Positions 39,043-47,084 of a stretch of DNA of 64,000 nucleotides are shown here, piece by piece. The notes below the pieces were generated by a model that saw only the letters and a program-made list of their open reading frames with translations, was not told the DNA's origin and searched no databases. Every line of letters starts with the position of its first letter. The stretch's first letter is position 1. The position numbers and the translations under genes are program-made. The stretch comes from Pseudomonas tohonis (lineage in GTDB: Bacteria; Pseudomonadota; Gammaproteobacteria; Pseudomonadales; Pseudomonadaceae). The DNA lies in contig NZ_AP023189.1 in NCBI RefSeq assembly GCF_012767755.2, positions 5,954,001-6,018,000 on the forward strand, read 5' to 3'.

Positions 39043-40953
39043 GTGCTTCGCCTAATCCATCTGACAATGATTCTGCTGGGCATCCTCGGCCTCTGCGGCC
39101 AGACCAGCGCAGCTCCCTTCCAGTTGCAGGCCGACAGCAGCGGCACCCCCTTGAACACCCATATAGAGCTGCTGGAAGACGCCAGCGGGACACTCGGCAT
39201 CGCCGACATGGCCGATCCGGCCGTGCAGTCGCGTTTCGTTCCGGCGGATGGACGCGCCTCCGTGGGGCAGAGCCGCAGCGCCTGGTGGGTAAAGGTGCAA
39301 CTCAGCCGCAGCGCCGATGCGCCCGCACAGTGGTGGCTGGAGAACTCGGGCATCACCGTCTACCGCGTGCGCCTGTACCTGCCCGATGGCCAGGGCGGCT
39401 GGAGCGAACGCGAGACCAGCGAGTCGGTGCCCTTCGCCGAAGGCCGTGACTTCGACTACCGGCGCATGGTGTTCCGCCTGCCGGAACTCGGCACGGAACC
39501 GCTGACCTTCTACTTCCGCAGCTACGACCCGGCGGGCAATTCCTTTCCGCTCAAGGTCTGGCAGCTGGATGACCTGCAGGACCTGCGCGCCACCGAGGAC
39601 ATGGGCTTCGGCCTGATCTACGGGGTGATCCTGGCGCTGTTCCTCTACAACCTGTTCATCCTCGTGGCCCTGCGTGACAAGGCCTACCTCTGGTACGTGC
39701 TGGCCACCGGCTGCGCCCTGGTGTTCATCCTCAGCATGACCGGCCACGGCTTCCAGTACTTCTGGGGCGGCTCGCCGGTGCCCTTCTGGCTCGATCGCAT
39801 CAGCCTGCCGTCGCTCTGGGGCATCTTCGTCATGCGCTTCACCCAGGAGCTGCTGTACACCCGACGCGGGCTGGTCTGGGCCAACCGCGCCTTCAACGTC
39901 AGCTGCGTGCTCTACGCCATCGCCATCCTGATCAACGCCTTCGGCTACCGCGCCGAGGGCGCCCTGCTGATCGCCATCACGCCCATCGTCACCGTGCCCA
40001 CCGCGCTGGTCAGCGCCGGCGTGCGCTGGTACCAGGGCTTCATCCCGGCGCGCTTCTACCTGGTCGGCTACGGCACCGTGCTGGTCAGCACCGCGGTGCT
40101 GGTGATGCGTGCGGCGGGGATCATCCAGCCCACCAACTTCACCGCCTACATGTTCCCCATCGCCGTGGCGGCGGAGTCGATCCTGTTCTCCTTCGCCCTC
40201 GCCTACCGCATCCAGATGCTCAAGCAGGAAAAAGCCGCCGCGCTGGAGCAGGTGGACCGCGAGAAGACCGCGCGCCTGGCGCAGATGCAGGCCAGCGCCG
40301 ACGAGCTGCAGGCCGCCGTGGCCAACCGCACCGCCGAGCTGGCAGCCGCCAACCAGCGCCTGTGCGAACGCGAGCAGGAGCTGGAGCACGCGGCCTTCCA
40401 CGATTCCCTCACCGACCTGCCCAACCGCCGCTACCTGATCGAGCGCGCCGAAACCGCCCTGGCCAACGCCGGCCGGCGCGGCGAGACGGTGGCGCTGATG
40501 CTGATCGACCTGGACCACTTCAAGCCGATCAACGACAAGTACGGGCACGATGCCGGCGACGCGATGCTGCGCAGCATCGGCCAGCGCCTGCGCGAGCACG
40601 TGCGGGGTGGCGACAGCGTGGCGCGCCTGGGCGGGGACGAGTTCGCGGTACTGATCTGCGGGCCGGACGCCGAGCCCCACGCCCGGGAGATCGCCGAGCG
40701 CCTGCTGGCCGAGCTGGCGGAGCCGGTGCATTACGGCGCCCAGAAGCTGACAGTGACCATCAGCATAGGCGTGGCGCTCTATCCGCAGCACGCGCGCCAG
40801 TTCGCCGGCCTCTACAAGACCGCCGACCAGGCGATGTACAAGGTCAAGGAAAAGGGCCGCTCGGGCTTCGCGATCTTCGGCGCGGACGGCGAGCTGTCCA
40901 GCGAGGCACGCCTGGAGCTGGACGTGCTGAAGGTGCCCAGCGGCCTGGTTTGA
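39043..40953 (+). CDS. nicD: 7TMR-DISM diguanylate cyclase, NicD-like
   Basis: 636 residues. Signal peptide, extracytoplasmic 7TMR-DISMED2 sensor domain (about 25-160), seven membrane helices (about 175-385), a coiled coil (about 390-435) and a GGDEF domain with intact RLGGDEFAVLI and an RGGD I-site five residues before GGDEF for product inhibition. It makes cyclic-di-GMP in response to an external signal. The P. aeruginosa gene in this position, beside alr, is nicD, which controls nutrient-induced biofilm dispersal; the symbol rests on that. The start is GTG with AGGAG 6 bp upstream. Confidence 0.82.
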   Translation: MLRLIHLTMILLGILGLCGQTSAAPFQLQADSSGTPLNTHIELLEDASGTLGIADMADPAVQSRFVPADGRASVGQSRSAWWVKVQLSRSADAPAQWWLENSGITVYRVRLYLPDGQGGWSERETSESVPFAEGRDFDYRRMVFRLPELGTEPLTFYFRSYDPAGNSFPLKVWQLDDLQDLRATEDMGFGLIYGVILALFLYNLFILVALRDKAYLWYVLATGCALVFILSMTGHGFQYFWGGSPVPFWLDRISLPSLWGIFVMRFTQELLYTRRGLVWANRAFNVSCVLYAIAILINAFGYRAEGALLIAITPIVTVPTALVSAGVRWYQGFIPARFYLVGYGTVLVSTAVLVMRAAGIIQPTNFTAYMFPIAVAAESILFSFALAYRIQMLKQEKAAALEQVDREKTARLAQMQASADELQAAVANRTAELAAANQRLCEREQELEHAAFHDSLTDLPNRRYLIERAETALANAGRRGETVALMLIDLDHFKPINDKYGHDAGDAMLRSIGQRLREHVRGGDSVARLGGDEFAVLICGPDAEPHAREIAERLLAELAEPVHYGAQKLTVTISIGVALYPQHARQFAGLYKTADQAMYKVKEKGRSGFAIFGADGELSSEARLELDVLKVPSGLV

Positions 40954-40956
40954 GCC

Positions 40957-42033
40957 TCAGCTCAGGTAACGACGCGGCACCCGTGCGGTGACCTTGGTGA
41001 GCAGCTCGTAGCCGATGGTGCCGCAGGCGGCGGCCAGCTCGTCCACCGGCAGCTGCGCCCCCCACAGCTCCACCGCGTCGCCTTCGACGGCCTCGGGCAG
41101 GTCGGTCAGATCCACCGCCAGCATGTCCATCGATACCCTCCCCGCCAGCGGCGCACGCTGGCCACGGATCACCACCGGCGTGCCGCTGGGCGCGTTGCGC
41201 GGGTAGCCGTCGGCGTAGCCGCAGCTGACGATGCCGATACGCGAGGGGCGCTCGGCGACCCAGGAGGCGCCGTAGCCAACGCTCTCACCTTCCGCGACAT
41301 CCCTTACGGCGATCAGCTCGGCGGTCAGGCTCATGGCCGGCTTGAGCCCCAGTTCGCGTGCGGCGAGGTCGGCGAATGGGGTGGCGCCGTAGAGCATGAT
41401 GCCGGGACGCACCCAGTCCATGTGGGCAGCGGGGATGGTGAGGATGGCGGCGGAGTTGGCCAGGCTGCGCTGGTCGAAATCCAGGTCCAGCAGGCCGAGG
41501 AAGCATTCCACCTGCTGCTCGGTGAGCGTGTGGCCACGCTCGTCGGCACAGGCGAAGTGGCTGATCAGGTTGAGTTCGGCGACCTTGCCGGCGCCATGCA
41601 GCAACCCGTGCCACTGGCGCAGAGCCTCGGCATCGAAGCCCAGGCGGTGCATGCCGGAATCCAGCTTCAGCCAGACATTCAGCGGGCGGCTGGTCTCGGC
41701 CACGAGCAGGGCCTCGGCCTGGCGCTCGCCCTGCACCACCACATCCAGCCCGAGCTGAGCGGCGATCAGGTACTCACGGGGCTCGAAGCAGCCCTCCAGC
41801 AGCAGGATGCGCGCGCGGTCATCCATGGCCCGGACCTCGGCGGCCTCCTCCAGGCACGCCACCGCATAGCCATCGGCGACATCGTGGAGCACGCTGACCA
41901 CCTCCCGCACGCCGTGCCCATAGGCATTGGCCTTGACCACCGCGAACACCTGGCGCCCCGGGGCACAGCGCTTGGCGACGGCATGGTTGTGGCGGATGGC
42001 GGAAAGGTCGACGGCGGCGATCAGCGGACGCAT
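40957..42033 (-). CDS. alr: Alanine racemase
   Basis: 358 residues, family length. AVVKANAYGHG carries the PLP lysine (Lys34), and SCGYADGYPRNAP with SYGASW-like tyrosine motif (GYGASWVAE) carries the second catalytic base region. It interconverts L- and D-alanine for peptidoglycan. Its stop lies 3 bp from that of nicD, so transcription from both sides converges without a visible terminator. Whether it is the biosynthetic or a catabolic (dadX) copy is judged from its place beside dnaB. Confidence 0.94.
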   Translation of the reverse strand: MRPLIAAVDLSAIRHNHAVAKRCAPGRQVFAVVKANAYGHGVREVVSVLHDVADGYAVACLEEAAEVRAMDDRARILLLEGCFEPREYLIAAQLGLDVVVQGERQAEALLVAETSRPLNVWLKLDSGMHRLGFDAEALRQWHGLLHGAGKVAELNLISHFACADERGHTLTEQQVECFLGLLDLDFDQRSLANSAAILTIPAAHMDWVRPGIMLYGATPFADLAARELGLKPAMSLTAELIAVRDVAEGESVGYGASWVAERPSRIGIVSCGYADGYPRNAPSGTPVVIRGQRAPLAGRVSMDMLAVDLTDLPEAVEGDAVELWGAQLPVDELAAACGTIGYELLTKVTARVPRRYLS

Positions 42034-42102
42034 GGAAGGGGCTCATGAACGAAAACGGGCGCCCATGATAACGGCAAGGCGCCCCTCTTCATTGACGTAG
42101 AG

Positions 42103-42162
42103 CGGCAAGCTGCACGTTTCAAGCGACAAGAAGCTGCTCGCTTGCGGCTTGCAGGACAAGCA
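42103..42162. repeat. Heptamer-like CAAGC/GCTTG repeats, first array in the alr-dnaB gap
   Basis: GGCAAGCTGCACG, CAAGCGACAAG and GCTTGCGGCTTGCAGG occur in imperfect 7-base phasing and opposite orientations. It is related to the arrays at 11929, 42276, 46069 and 46318. Confidence 0.65.
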
Positions 42163-42193
42163 TCGAAGCCCGGGCCCAGCCTCCGCTCACAAG

Positions 42194-42268
42194 ATGGGCC
42201 ACGCTTCAACATCGAGGTTGTGCCGAACATCGACCGCGTGGGTTTCGCTACGCTCTACCCACCCTACA
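42194..42268. repeat. Composite dispersed repeat, copy in the alr-dnaB gap
   Basis: It starts GATGGGCCACGCTTC and ends with the hairpin GTGGG...CCCAC (42238-42262) around TTTCGCTACGCTCTA, then CCTAC. A second copy is at 46198-46283. The whole 285 bp alr-dnaB gap is made of such repeats and heptamer arrays. Confidence 0.72.
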
Positions 42269-42275
42269 CCCTAGG

Positions 42276-42314
42276 CCCTTGCGGCTTGCGGCTTGCGGCT
42301 TATAGCTTGCCGCT
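42276..42314. repeat. Heptamer array next to the dnaB stop codon
   Basis: On the minus strand AAGCTAT is followed by three consecutive AAGCCGC units. The array ends 4 bp from the dnaB stop codon. Confidence 0.8.
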
Positions 42315-42318
42315 GCCC

Positions 42319-43713
42319 TTACTCATCCTCGAAGTTGTAGCTGCCCGGCGCCAGGTTCTCGAAGCGCGAGTACTTGCCGAGGAAGGCCAGGCGCGCGGTG
42401 CCCAGGGGGCCGTTACGCTGCTTGCCGATGATGATCTCGGCGACGCCCTTGTACTCGGTCTCGGGGTGGTAGACCTCGTCGCGGTACACGAAGAGGATGA
42501 TGTCGGCGTCCTGCTCGATCGCCCCGGATTCGCGAAGGTCGGAGTTGATCGGGCGTTTGTTGGGGCGCTGTTCCAGGCCGCGGTTGAGCTGGGACAGGGC
42601 GATCACCGGGCAGTTGAATTCCTTGGCCAGGGCCTTGAGCGAGCGGGAGATCTCGGAGATCTCGTTGACCCGGCTGTCGCCGCTGGAGCCCGGGATCTGC
42701 ATCAGCTGCAGGTAGTCGACCATGATCAGGCCGATCTCGCCGTGCTCGCGGGCCAGGCGGCGGGTGCGTGCACGCATCTCCGACGGCGAGATGCCGGCGG
42801 TGTCGTCGATGAACAGCTTGCGGTCGTTGAGCAGGTTGACCGCGGAAGTCAGGCGCGGCCAGTCGTCATCGTCCAGGCGGCCGGCGCGGACCTTGGTCTG
42901 GTCGATGCGCCCAAGGGACGCGAGCATACGGATGACGATGGATTCCGAGGGCATTTCCAGCGAGTAGACGAGGATCGACTTGTCGCTGCGCATCAGCGCG
43001 TTCTCCACCAGGTTCATGGCGAAGGTGGTCTTACCCATGGACGGGCGGCCGGCGACGATGATCATGTCGGCCGGCTGCAGGCCGCTGGTGAGGTTGTCCA
43101 GCTCGTCGAAGCCGGTGGACAGGCCGGTGATGGCGTCGCCGTTGTTGAACAGTTCGTCGATGCGGTCGATGGCCTTGACCAGGATGTCGTTGATCCCCAC
43201 CGGGCCGCCGGTCTTCGGGCGCGCCTCGGCGATCTGGAAGATCAGGCGCTCGGCTTCATCGAGGATCTCCTCGCCGGTGCGGCCCTGGGGCGCATAGGCG
43301 CTGTCGGCGATCTCGGTGCTGATGCCGATCAATTGGCGCAGGGTCGCGCGCTCGCGAATGATCTGCGCATAGGCCTTGATGTTTGCCACCGAGGGGGTGT
43401 TCTTCGCCAGCTCGCCCAGGTAGGCCAGGCCGCCCACCTGGGACAGCTGCCCTTCCTTGTCCAGCTGCTCGGACAGGGTCACCACGTCGAAGGGCGCGTT
43501 GCGCTCGGCGAGCTTGAAGATGGCGCGGAAGATCAGGCGATGGTCATGACGGTAGAAGTCGCCATCGGAAACCTGGTCGAGTACCCGCTCCCAGGCGTTG
43601 TTGTCGAGCATCAGGCCCCCCAGTACCGCCTGCTCGGCCTCGATGGAGTGCGGCGGCACCTTGAGGGCGGAGGTTTCCAGGTCGAACTGTTCGGGAAGGC
43701 TGATTTCGTTCAT
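42319..43713 (-). CDS. dnaB: Replicative DNA helicase DnaB
   Basis: 464 residues. N-terminal helical domain (PPHSIEAEQAVLGGLMLD), linker, and RecA-type helicase domain with Walker A AGRPSMGKTTFA (about residue 230), Walker B LIMVDYLQLMQ and the arginine-finger region LRESGAIEQDADIILFVYR. Hexameric 5'-3' helicase of the replication fork. No intein is present. It is downstream of rplI on the same strand but separated by a terminator hairpin. Confidence 0.98.
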   Translation of the reverse strand: MNEISLPEQFDLETSALKVPPHSIEAEQAVLGGLMLDNNAWERVLDQVSDGDFYRHDHRLIFRAIFKLAERNAPFDVVTLSEQLDKEGQLSQVGGLAYLGELAKNTPSVANIKAYAQIIRERATLRQLIGISTEIADSAYAPQGRTGEEILDEAERLIFQIAEARPKTGGPVGINDILVKAIDRIDELFNNGDAITGLSTGFDELDNLTSGLQPADMIIVAGRPSMGKTTFAMNLVENALMRSDKSILVYSLEMPSESIVIRMLASLGRIDQTKVRAGRLDDDDWPRLTSAVNLLNDRKLFIDDTAGISPSEMRARTRRLAREHGEIGLIMVDYLQLMQIPGSSGDSRVNEISEISRSLKALAKEFNCPVIALSQLNRGLEQRPNKRPINSDLRESGAIEQDADIILFVYRDEVYHPETEYKGVAEIIIGKQRNGPLGTARLAFLGKYSRFENLAPGSYNFEDE

Positions 43714-43744
43714 GGGCTCGGGAATGCATGCGGTAGAAAGACAA

Positions 43745-43778
43745 CGGGCACGTCACCGCTCTCGCAATGACGTGCCCG
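43745..43778 (-). terminator. Terminator at the end of the rpsF-rpsR-rplI operon
   Basis: CGGGCACGTCA (43745-43755) pairs with TGACGTGCCCG (43768-43778), an 11 bp perfect stem with a 12-base loop. On the minus strand it is followed by a T-rich stretch (TTGTCTTTCT). It separates rplI from dnaB. Confidence 0.8.
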
Positions 43779-43840
43779 ATTGTTAGCGTGCCCGCACCTG
43801 AGTGCAAGCATGCTCCGTCCGGTTGCCCGGACGCGCCGAC

Positions 43841-44287
43841 TTAGGCAGCGATGACGATCAGCTTGACGGTCGCTTCAACGTCGGTGTGCAGGTGCACAGC
43901 TACGTCGTACTCGCCAACCTGACGGATGGTGCCGTTCGGCAGACGAACTTCGGACTTGGCAACCTCGACGCCGGAGGCGGTCAGGGCGTCAGCGATGTCG
44001 TGGGTACCGATGGAACCGAACAGCTTGCCTTCGTCACCGGCGGTGGCAGTGATGGTCACTTCCAGCTCAGCCAGTTGGGCAGCGCGAGTTTCAGCCGAAG
44101 CCTTCTTCTCGGCAGCCAGTTTTTCCAGCTCAGCGCGGCGAGCTTCGAACGCAGCGACGTTCTCGGCGGTAGCAGCGGTGGCCTTGCCTTGCGGCAGCAG
44201 GTAGTTACGACCGTAACCAGCCTTGACGTTCACCTTGTCGCCCAGGTTGCCCAGGTTGGCGATTTTTTCCAGCAGAATGATTTCCAT
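43841..44287 (-). CDS. rplI: 50S ribosomal protein L9
   Basis: 148 residues. [19 protein letters not shown] and [13 protein letters not shown] are the L9 N-domain signature, followed by the long central helix and C-domain. Stalk-like large-subunit protein. Fourth gene of the ribosomal operon, 19 bp after the membrane-protein gene. Confidence 0.98.
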   Translation of the reverse strand: MEIILLEKIANLGNLGDKVNVKAGYGRNYLLPQGKATAATAENVAAFEARRAELEKLAAEKKASAETRAAQLAELEVTITATAGDEGKLFGSIGTHDIADALTASGVEVAKSEVRLPNGTIRQVGEYDVAVHLHTDVEATVKLIVIAA

Positions 44288-44306
44288 TTGGGAATCCTCT
44301 TAACTA

Positions 44307-45182
44307 TTAACCTTCACCGTTCGCGGGGCCGGCGCCGTTCTTGCGAGCCAGGCGTCCGCGAAAATCAAACAGGCTGTCGATCACAGCCAAAAGACAGATC
44401 AAGTTCCCGATCAGCAGCACGGCCAGGTACAGCACTATCAGCCAGCCACCCGAGAGGCGCTTGAGGGCGATCAGCCCGTGCCCGAGGGCAGCACCTGCGA
44501 ACAGCAGCGGCACGCTGCACAGCGGCCCGAGCAACGCAGCACGTGCATCCAGCGCCGGGATCAGAATGCATCCCAGCAGCAGGGCCACGGCAACCGCGGG
44601 CCTCAGGCGCAGACTCCGGAATTCGCGACCGAAGCCGCCCGGGTTGTACAACGCCGCTTGCCAATAGCGCGCCAGCACCAGGCAGAGAAGGCAGGTGGCC
44701 TGCAGCGAGGACGCCATGACCCCGGTAAGGGTCGGCACCATCGCGGCCTGCAACCTGTCGAGCTCCTCGCCCGACAGCTGGGCATCGCCGCGGACCTGGG
44801 CCAGCACCTTGGTGACCTCGGTCGCCAGCACCCCGATCATCTCGGAGTAGGCGTTGCCGAGCACCAGTGCGAACACCAGGCCCAATGCCACGCTGCCGAT
44901 CAGCACATGGCTCCAGGACTCGCTGACGCGCAGGATCTGCGCCAGCACCAGGGTCCCGAGCAGGGCCAGAAGGATGCTCGGATCGCCCAGGTACCACCAG
45001 CACGCAGCCGGCAGTACCGCCCAGGCCAGGATGCCGACGGCATCACTGAACCCCCTTCGCAACAGCACCAGGCTGCCTGCGGAGGCACTCAGCCAGAACA
45101 ACAGCGGAACCACTGCAGCGCCGGCCACGGCCAGCGTTGCCTGCATGCGGCCTCGCATGGTGAATTCAGCCAGTGCGCGCAT
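44307..45182 (-). CDS. Multi-pass membrane protein in the ribosomal operon (DUF2232-like)
   Basis: 291 residues with about seven or eight hydrophobic helices and no soluble domain. Its position between rpsR and rplI is shared by other Pseudomonas, where it is a conserved protein of unknown function; the sequence fits loosely with YybS/DUF2232 membrane proteins. GGGA lies 8 bp before the chosen start. No catalytic motif is recognised. Confidence 0.7.
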   Translation of the reverse strand: MRALAEFTMRGRMQATLAVAGAAVVPLLFWLSASAGSLVLLRRGFSDAVGILAWAVLPAACWWYLGDPSILLALLGTLVLAQILRVSESWSHVLIGSVALGLVFALVLGNAYSEMIGVLATEVTKVLAQVRGDAQLSGEELDRLQAAMVPTLTGVMASSLQATCLLCLVLARYWQAALYNPGGFGREFRSLRLRPAVAVALLLGCILIPALDARAALLGPLCSVPLLFAGAALGHGLIALKRLSGGWLIVLYLAVLLIGNLICLLAVIDSLFDFRGRLARKNGAGPANGEG

Positions 45183-45216
45183 GCGATCTATCCCTTGAAG
45201 CGTCGACTACCCGGTC

Positions 45217-45447
45217 TCAACGGCCGTGGCTGTCGGTGTAGGGCAGCAGGGCCAGGTAGCGGGCGCGCTTGATAGCGGTAGCCAGCTGACGCTGATACTT
45301 GGCTTTGGTACCGGTGATACGGCTAGGAACGATCTTGCCGGTTTCGGAGATGTACGCCTTCAGGGTGTTGAGATCCTTGAAGTCGATCTCTTTCACGCCT
45401 TCAGCGGTGAAACGGCAGAACTTACGACGACGGAAGAAACGTGCCAT
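45217..45447 (-). CDS. rpsR: 30S ribosomal protein S18
   Basis: 76 residues. [21 protein letters not shown] and [22 protein letters not shown] (given in parts: [25 protein letters not shown]) are conserved S18 sequence. It pairs with S6 in the 30S platform. A single Cys is kept in the N-terminal KFCRF; the full zinc ribbon of some S18 proteins is absent. Confidence 0.98.
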   Translation of the reverse strand: MARFFRRRKFCRFTAEGVKEIDFKDLNTLKAYISETGKIVPSRITGTKAKYQRQLATAIKRARYLALLPYTDSHGR

Positions 45448-45475
45448 GAACTTGGCTCCTCAATAGATCCGTGGA

Positions 45476-45895
45476 TTACTCGTCAGCGTTGTCGCTGTCG
45501 TTGTCGCTGTCATCGCCATCAACGGCGGAGTCAGTTTCAACGCGCTCACGGCGCTCGCGGCGCTCGTTGCGGTTTTCCTCGGCCTTGAGCATCTCGGACT
45601 GGCCGGTAACGGCTTCGTCGCGACGGATGACCAGGTTGCGCAGGACGGCATCGTTGTAGCGGAAGTTGTCTTCCAGCTCGGCCAGGGCCTTGCCGCTGCA
45701 CTCGACGTTCAGCATCACGTAGTGAGCCTTGTGAACGTTGTTGATTGCATAGGCCAGTTGACGACGGCCCCAATCTTCCAGGCGATGAATCTTGCCACCG
45801 TCTTCTTCGATCAGCTTGGTGTAGCGCTCGACCATGCCACCAACCTGCTCGCTCTGGTCCGGGTGAACCAGGAAGATGATTTCGTAATGACGCAT
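45476..45895 (-). CDS. rpsF: 30S ribosomal protein S6
   Basis: 139 residues. [18 protein letters not shown] and [14 protein letters not shown] are S6 signatures. The C-terminal tail is acidic, ending in a run rich in Asp, Asn and Ser after RRERVETD; in other bacteria S6 carries added glutamates there by RimK. First gene of the operon, preceded by AAGGAG. Confidence 0.98.
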   Translation of the reverse strand: MRHYEIIFLVHPDQSEQVGGMVERYTKLIEEDGGKIHRLEDWGRRQLAYAINNVHKAHYVMLNVECSGKALAELEDNFRYNDAVLRNLVIRRDEAVTGQSEMLKAEENRNERRERRERVETDSAVDGDDSDNDSDNADE

Positions 45896-45907
45896 AAATG
45901 CTCCTTA

Positions 45908-45939
45908 CGGGTTGTAGCCTGCCAACGATGTGGTCAGGC
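45908..45939 (-). promoter_or_regulatory. Candidate S6:S18-binding leader of rpsF
   Basis: On the minus strand GCCTG-A-CCA and TGG-CAGGC form a hairpin with a 6-base loop (45917-45939), followed by CAACCCGTAAGG next to the ribosome site. Leaders bound by S6:S18 are known upstream of rpsF in many bacteria and contain a CCG feature near a stem. Similarity here is only general. Confidence 0.3.
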
Positions 45940-46013
45940 AAGGAGTGAATGTTTCGTTTTGGCTTGCCGGCGAGGAAGGCGCGCGAGCACCTGCCGGAGC
46001 GGCAAGGGGCGAC

Positions 46014-46042
46014 ATTCTAGAGAAGCGCCCGGGGCCGCGCAA
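46014..46042 (-). promoter_or_regulatory. Promoter of the rpsF operon
   Basis: On the minus strand TTGCGC (46042-46037) and TAGAAT (46019-46014) are 17 bp apart. The -10 matches sigma-70 at 5 of 6 positions. GC-rich sequence (GTCGCCCC) follows the -10, as in promoters under stringent control. It gives a leader of about 110 nt before rpsF. Confidence 0.6.
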
Positions 46043-46068
46043 GAATAATTGGTGAATATTTGAACAGT

Positions 46069-46131
46069 AGCTGCAAGCTGCAAGCTGCAAGCTGCAAGCT
46101 GCAAGCTGCAAGCTGCAAGCTGCAAGCTGCA
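46069..46131. repeat. Perfect heptamer array, nine units of AGCTGCA
   Basis: Nine uninterrupted copies of AGCTGCA (63 bp). It lies just upstream of the rpsF promoter -35 region. Short perfect tandem repeats of this kind can change copy number by slippage. Confidence 0.97.
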
Positions 46132-46197
46132 AGAGCCTGGGGGATCGGAGGAGCGCGTCAACCCCTGGGCACGTCTGCTTTCGCAACCGGCACGCTA

Positions 46198-46283
46198 GAT
46201 GGACCACGCTTCACCGGCCCACCTCTTCGGAGTCATGCCGAACACCGTTCCGCGTGGGTTTCGCTGCGCTCTACCCACCCTAC
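46198..46283. repeat. Composite dispersed repeat, copy in the rlmB-rpsF gap
   Basis: It starts GATGGACCACGCTTC and ends with the hairpin GTGGG...CCCAC (46254-46278) around TTTCGCTGCGCTCTA, then CCTACG. It matches 42194-42268 at both ends, with a divergent middle. Confidence 0.72.
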
Positions 46284-46316
46284 GTACGGCAGCCCTCCCC
46301 GCTTGCCAGGCCGCTC

Positions 46317-47084
46317 TTACTTGTCGCTTGCGGCTTGACGCTTGGCGCTGCCCCTCTGACGCACCGCCTCGAACAGGCAGACGCCAGTGGCGACCGAGAC
46401 GTTGAGGCTGCTGACGCTGCCGGACATCGGCAGCTTCACCAGGTAGTCGCAGTGCTCACGGGTCAGGCGGCGCATGCCTTTGCCTTCCGCGCCCATGATC
46501 AGCACGGTGGGGCCGGTCAGGTCCTGCTGGTAGAGCTCCTGCTCGGCCTCGCCGGCGGTGCCGACGGTCCACAGGCCCTTCTTCTGCAGTTTCTCCAGGG
46601 TGCGCGCGAGGTTGGTCACGGCGACCAGGGGGATCACTTCAGCGGCGCCGCAGGCCACCTTGCGCACGGTGGCGTTGAGGGTGGCGGACTTGTCTTTGGG
46701 CACGATCACCGCCAGGGCACCGGCGGCATCGGCGGTACGCAGGCAGGCACCGAGGTTGTGCGGGTCGGTCACGCCGTCGAGCACCAGCAGCAGCGGAGGC
46801 CCTTCGGCGCGCTCGAGCAGTTCGTCGAGCATGTTCTCACCCCAGACCTGGCTGGGGCTGACCTCGGCGACCACGCCCTGGTGGACGCCTTCGGCCCACT
46901 CATCCAGCTCGCGTCGATCCTTCTGCCCGACGGGCACGCGGAACTGCCCGGCCAGGTCGAGCAGCGCCTGGACGCGCGGGTCATGCCGGCTTTCCGCCAG
47001 CCATAACTGCTTGACCCGCTTGGGATGGTGACGCAACAGCGCTTCCACGGCATGCACGCCGTAGACCTTTTCCAACTCACTCAT
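46317..47084 (-). CDS. rlmB: 23S rRNA 2'-O-ribose G2251 methyltransferase RlmB
   Basis: 255 residues. SpoU/TrmH family with an N-terminal L30e-like domain and the knotted domain carrying DPHNLGACLRTADAAG, LIMGAEGKGMRRLTREHCD and SLNVSVATGVCLFEAVRQR (motifs 1-3). It overlaps the rnr stop by 4 nt (ATGA). The last 11 residues after AVRQR (GSAKRQAASDK) and the stop are encoded by four CAAGCNN-type heptamers, so the C-terminus extends into repeat DNA. Confidence 0.95.
   Translation of the reverse strand: MSELEKVYGVHAVEALLRHHPKRVKQLWLAESRHDPRVQALLDLAGQFRVPVGQKDRRELDEWAEGVHQGVVAEVSPSQVWGENMLDELLERAEGPPLLLVLDGVTDPHNLGACLRTADAAGALAVIVPKDKSATLNATVRKVACGAAEVIPLVAVTNLARTLEKLQKKGLWTVGTAGEAEQELYQQDLTGPTVLIMGAEGKGMRRLTREHCDYLVKLPMSGSVSSLNVSVATGVCLFEAVRQRGSAKRQAASDK
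46318..46345. repeat. Heptamer repeats forming the 3' end of rlmB
   Basis: On the minus strand CAAGCGT, CAAGCCG, CAAGCGA and CAAGTAA follow each other at exact 7-base spacing. They encode the last residues and the stop codon of rlmB. Confidence 0.8.
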
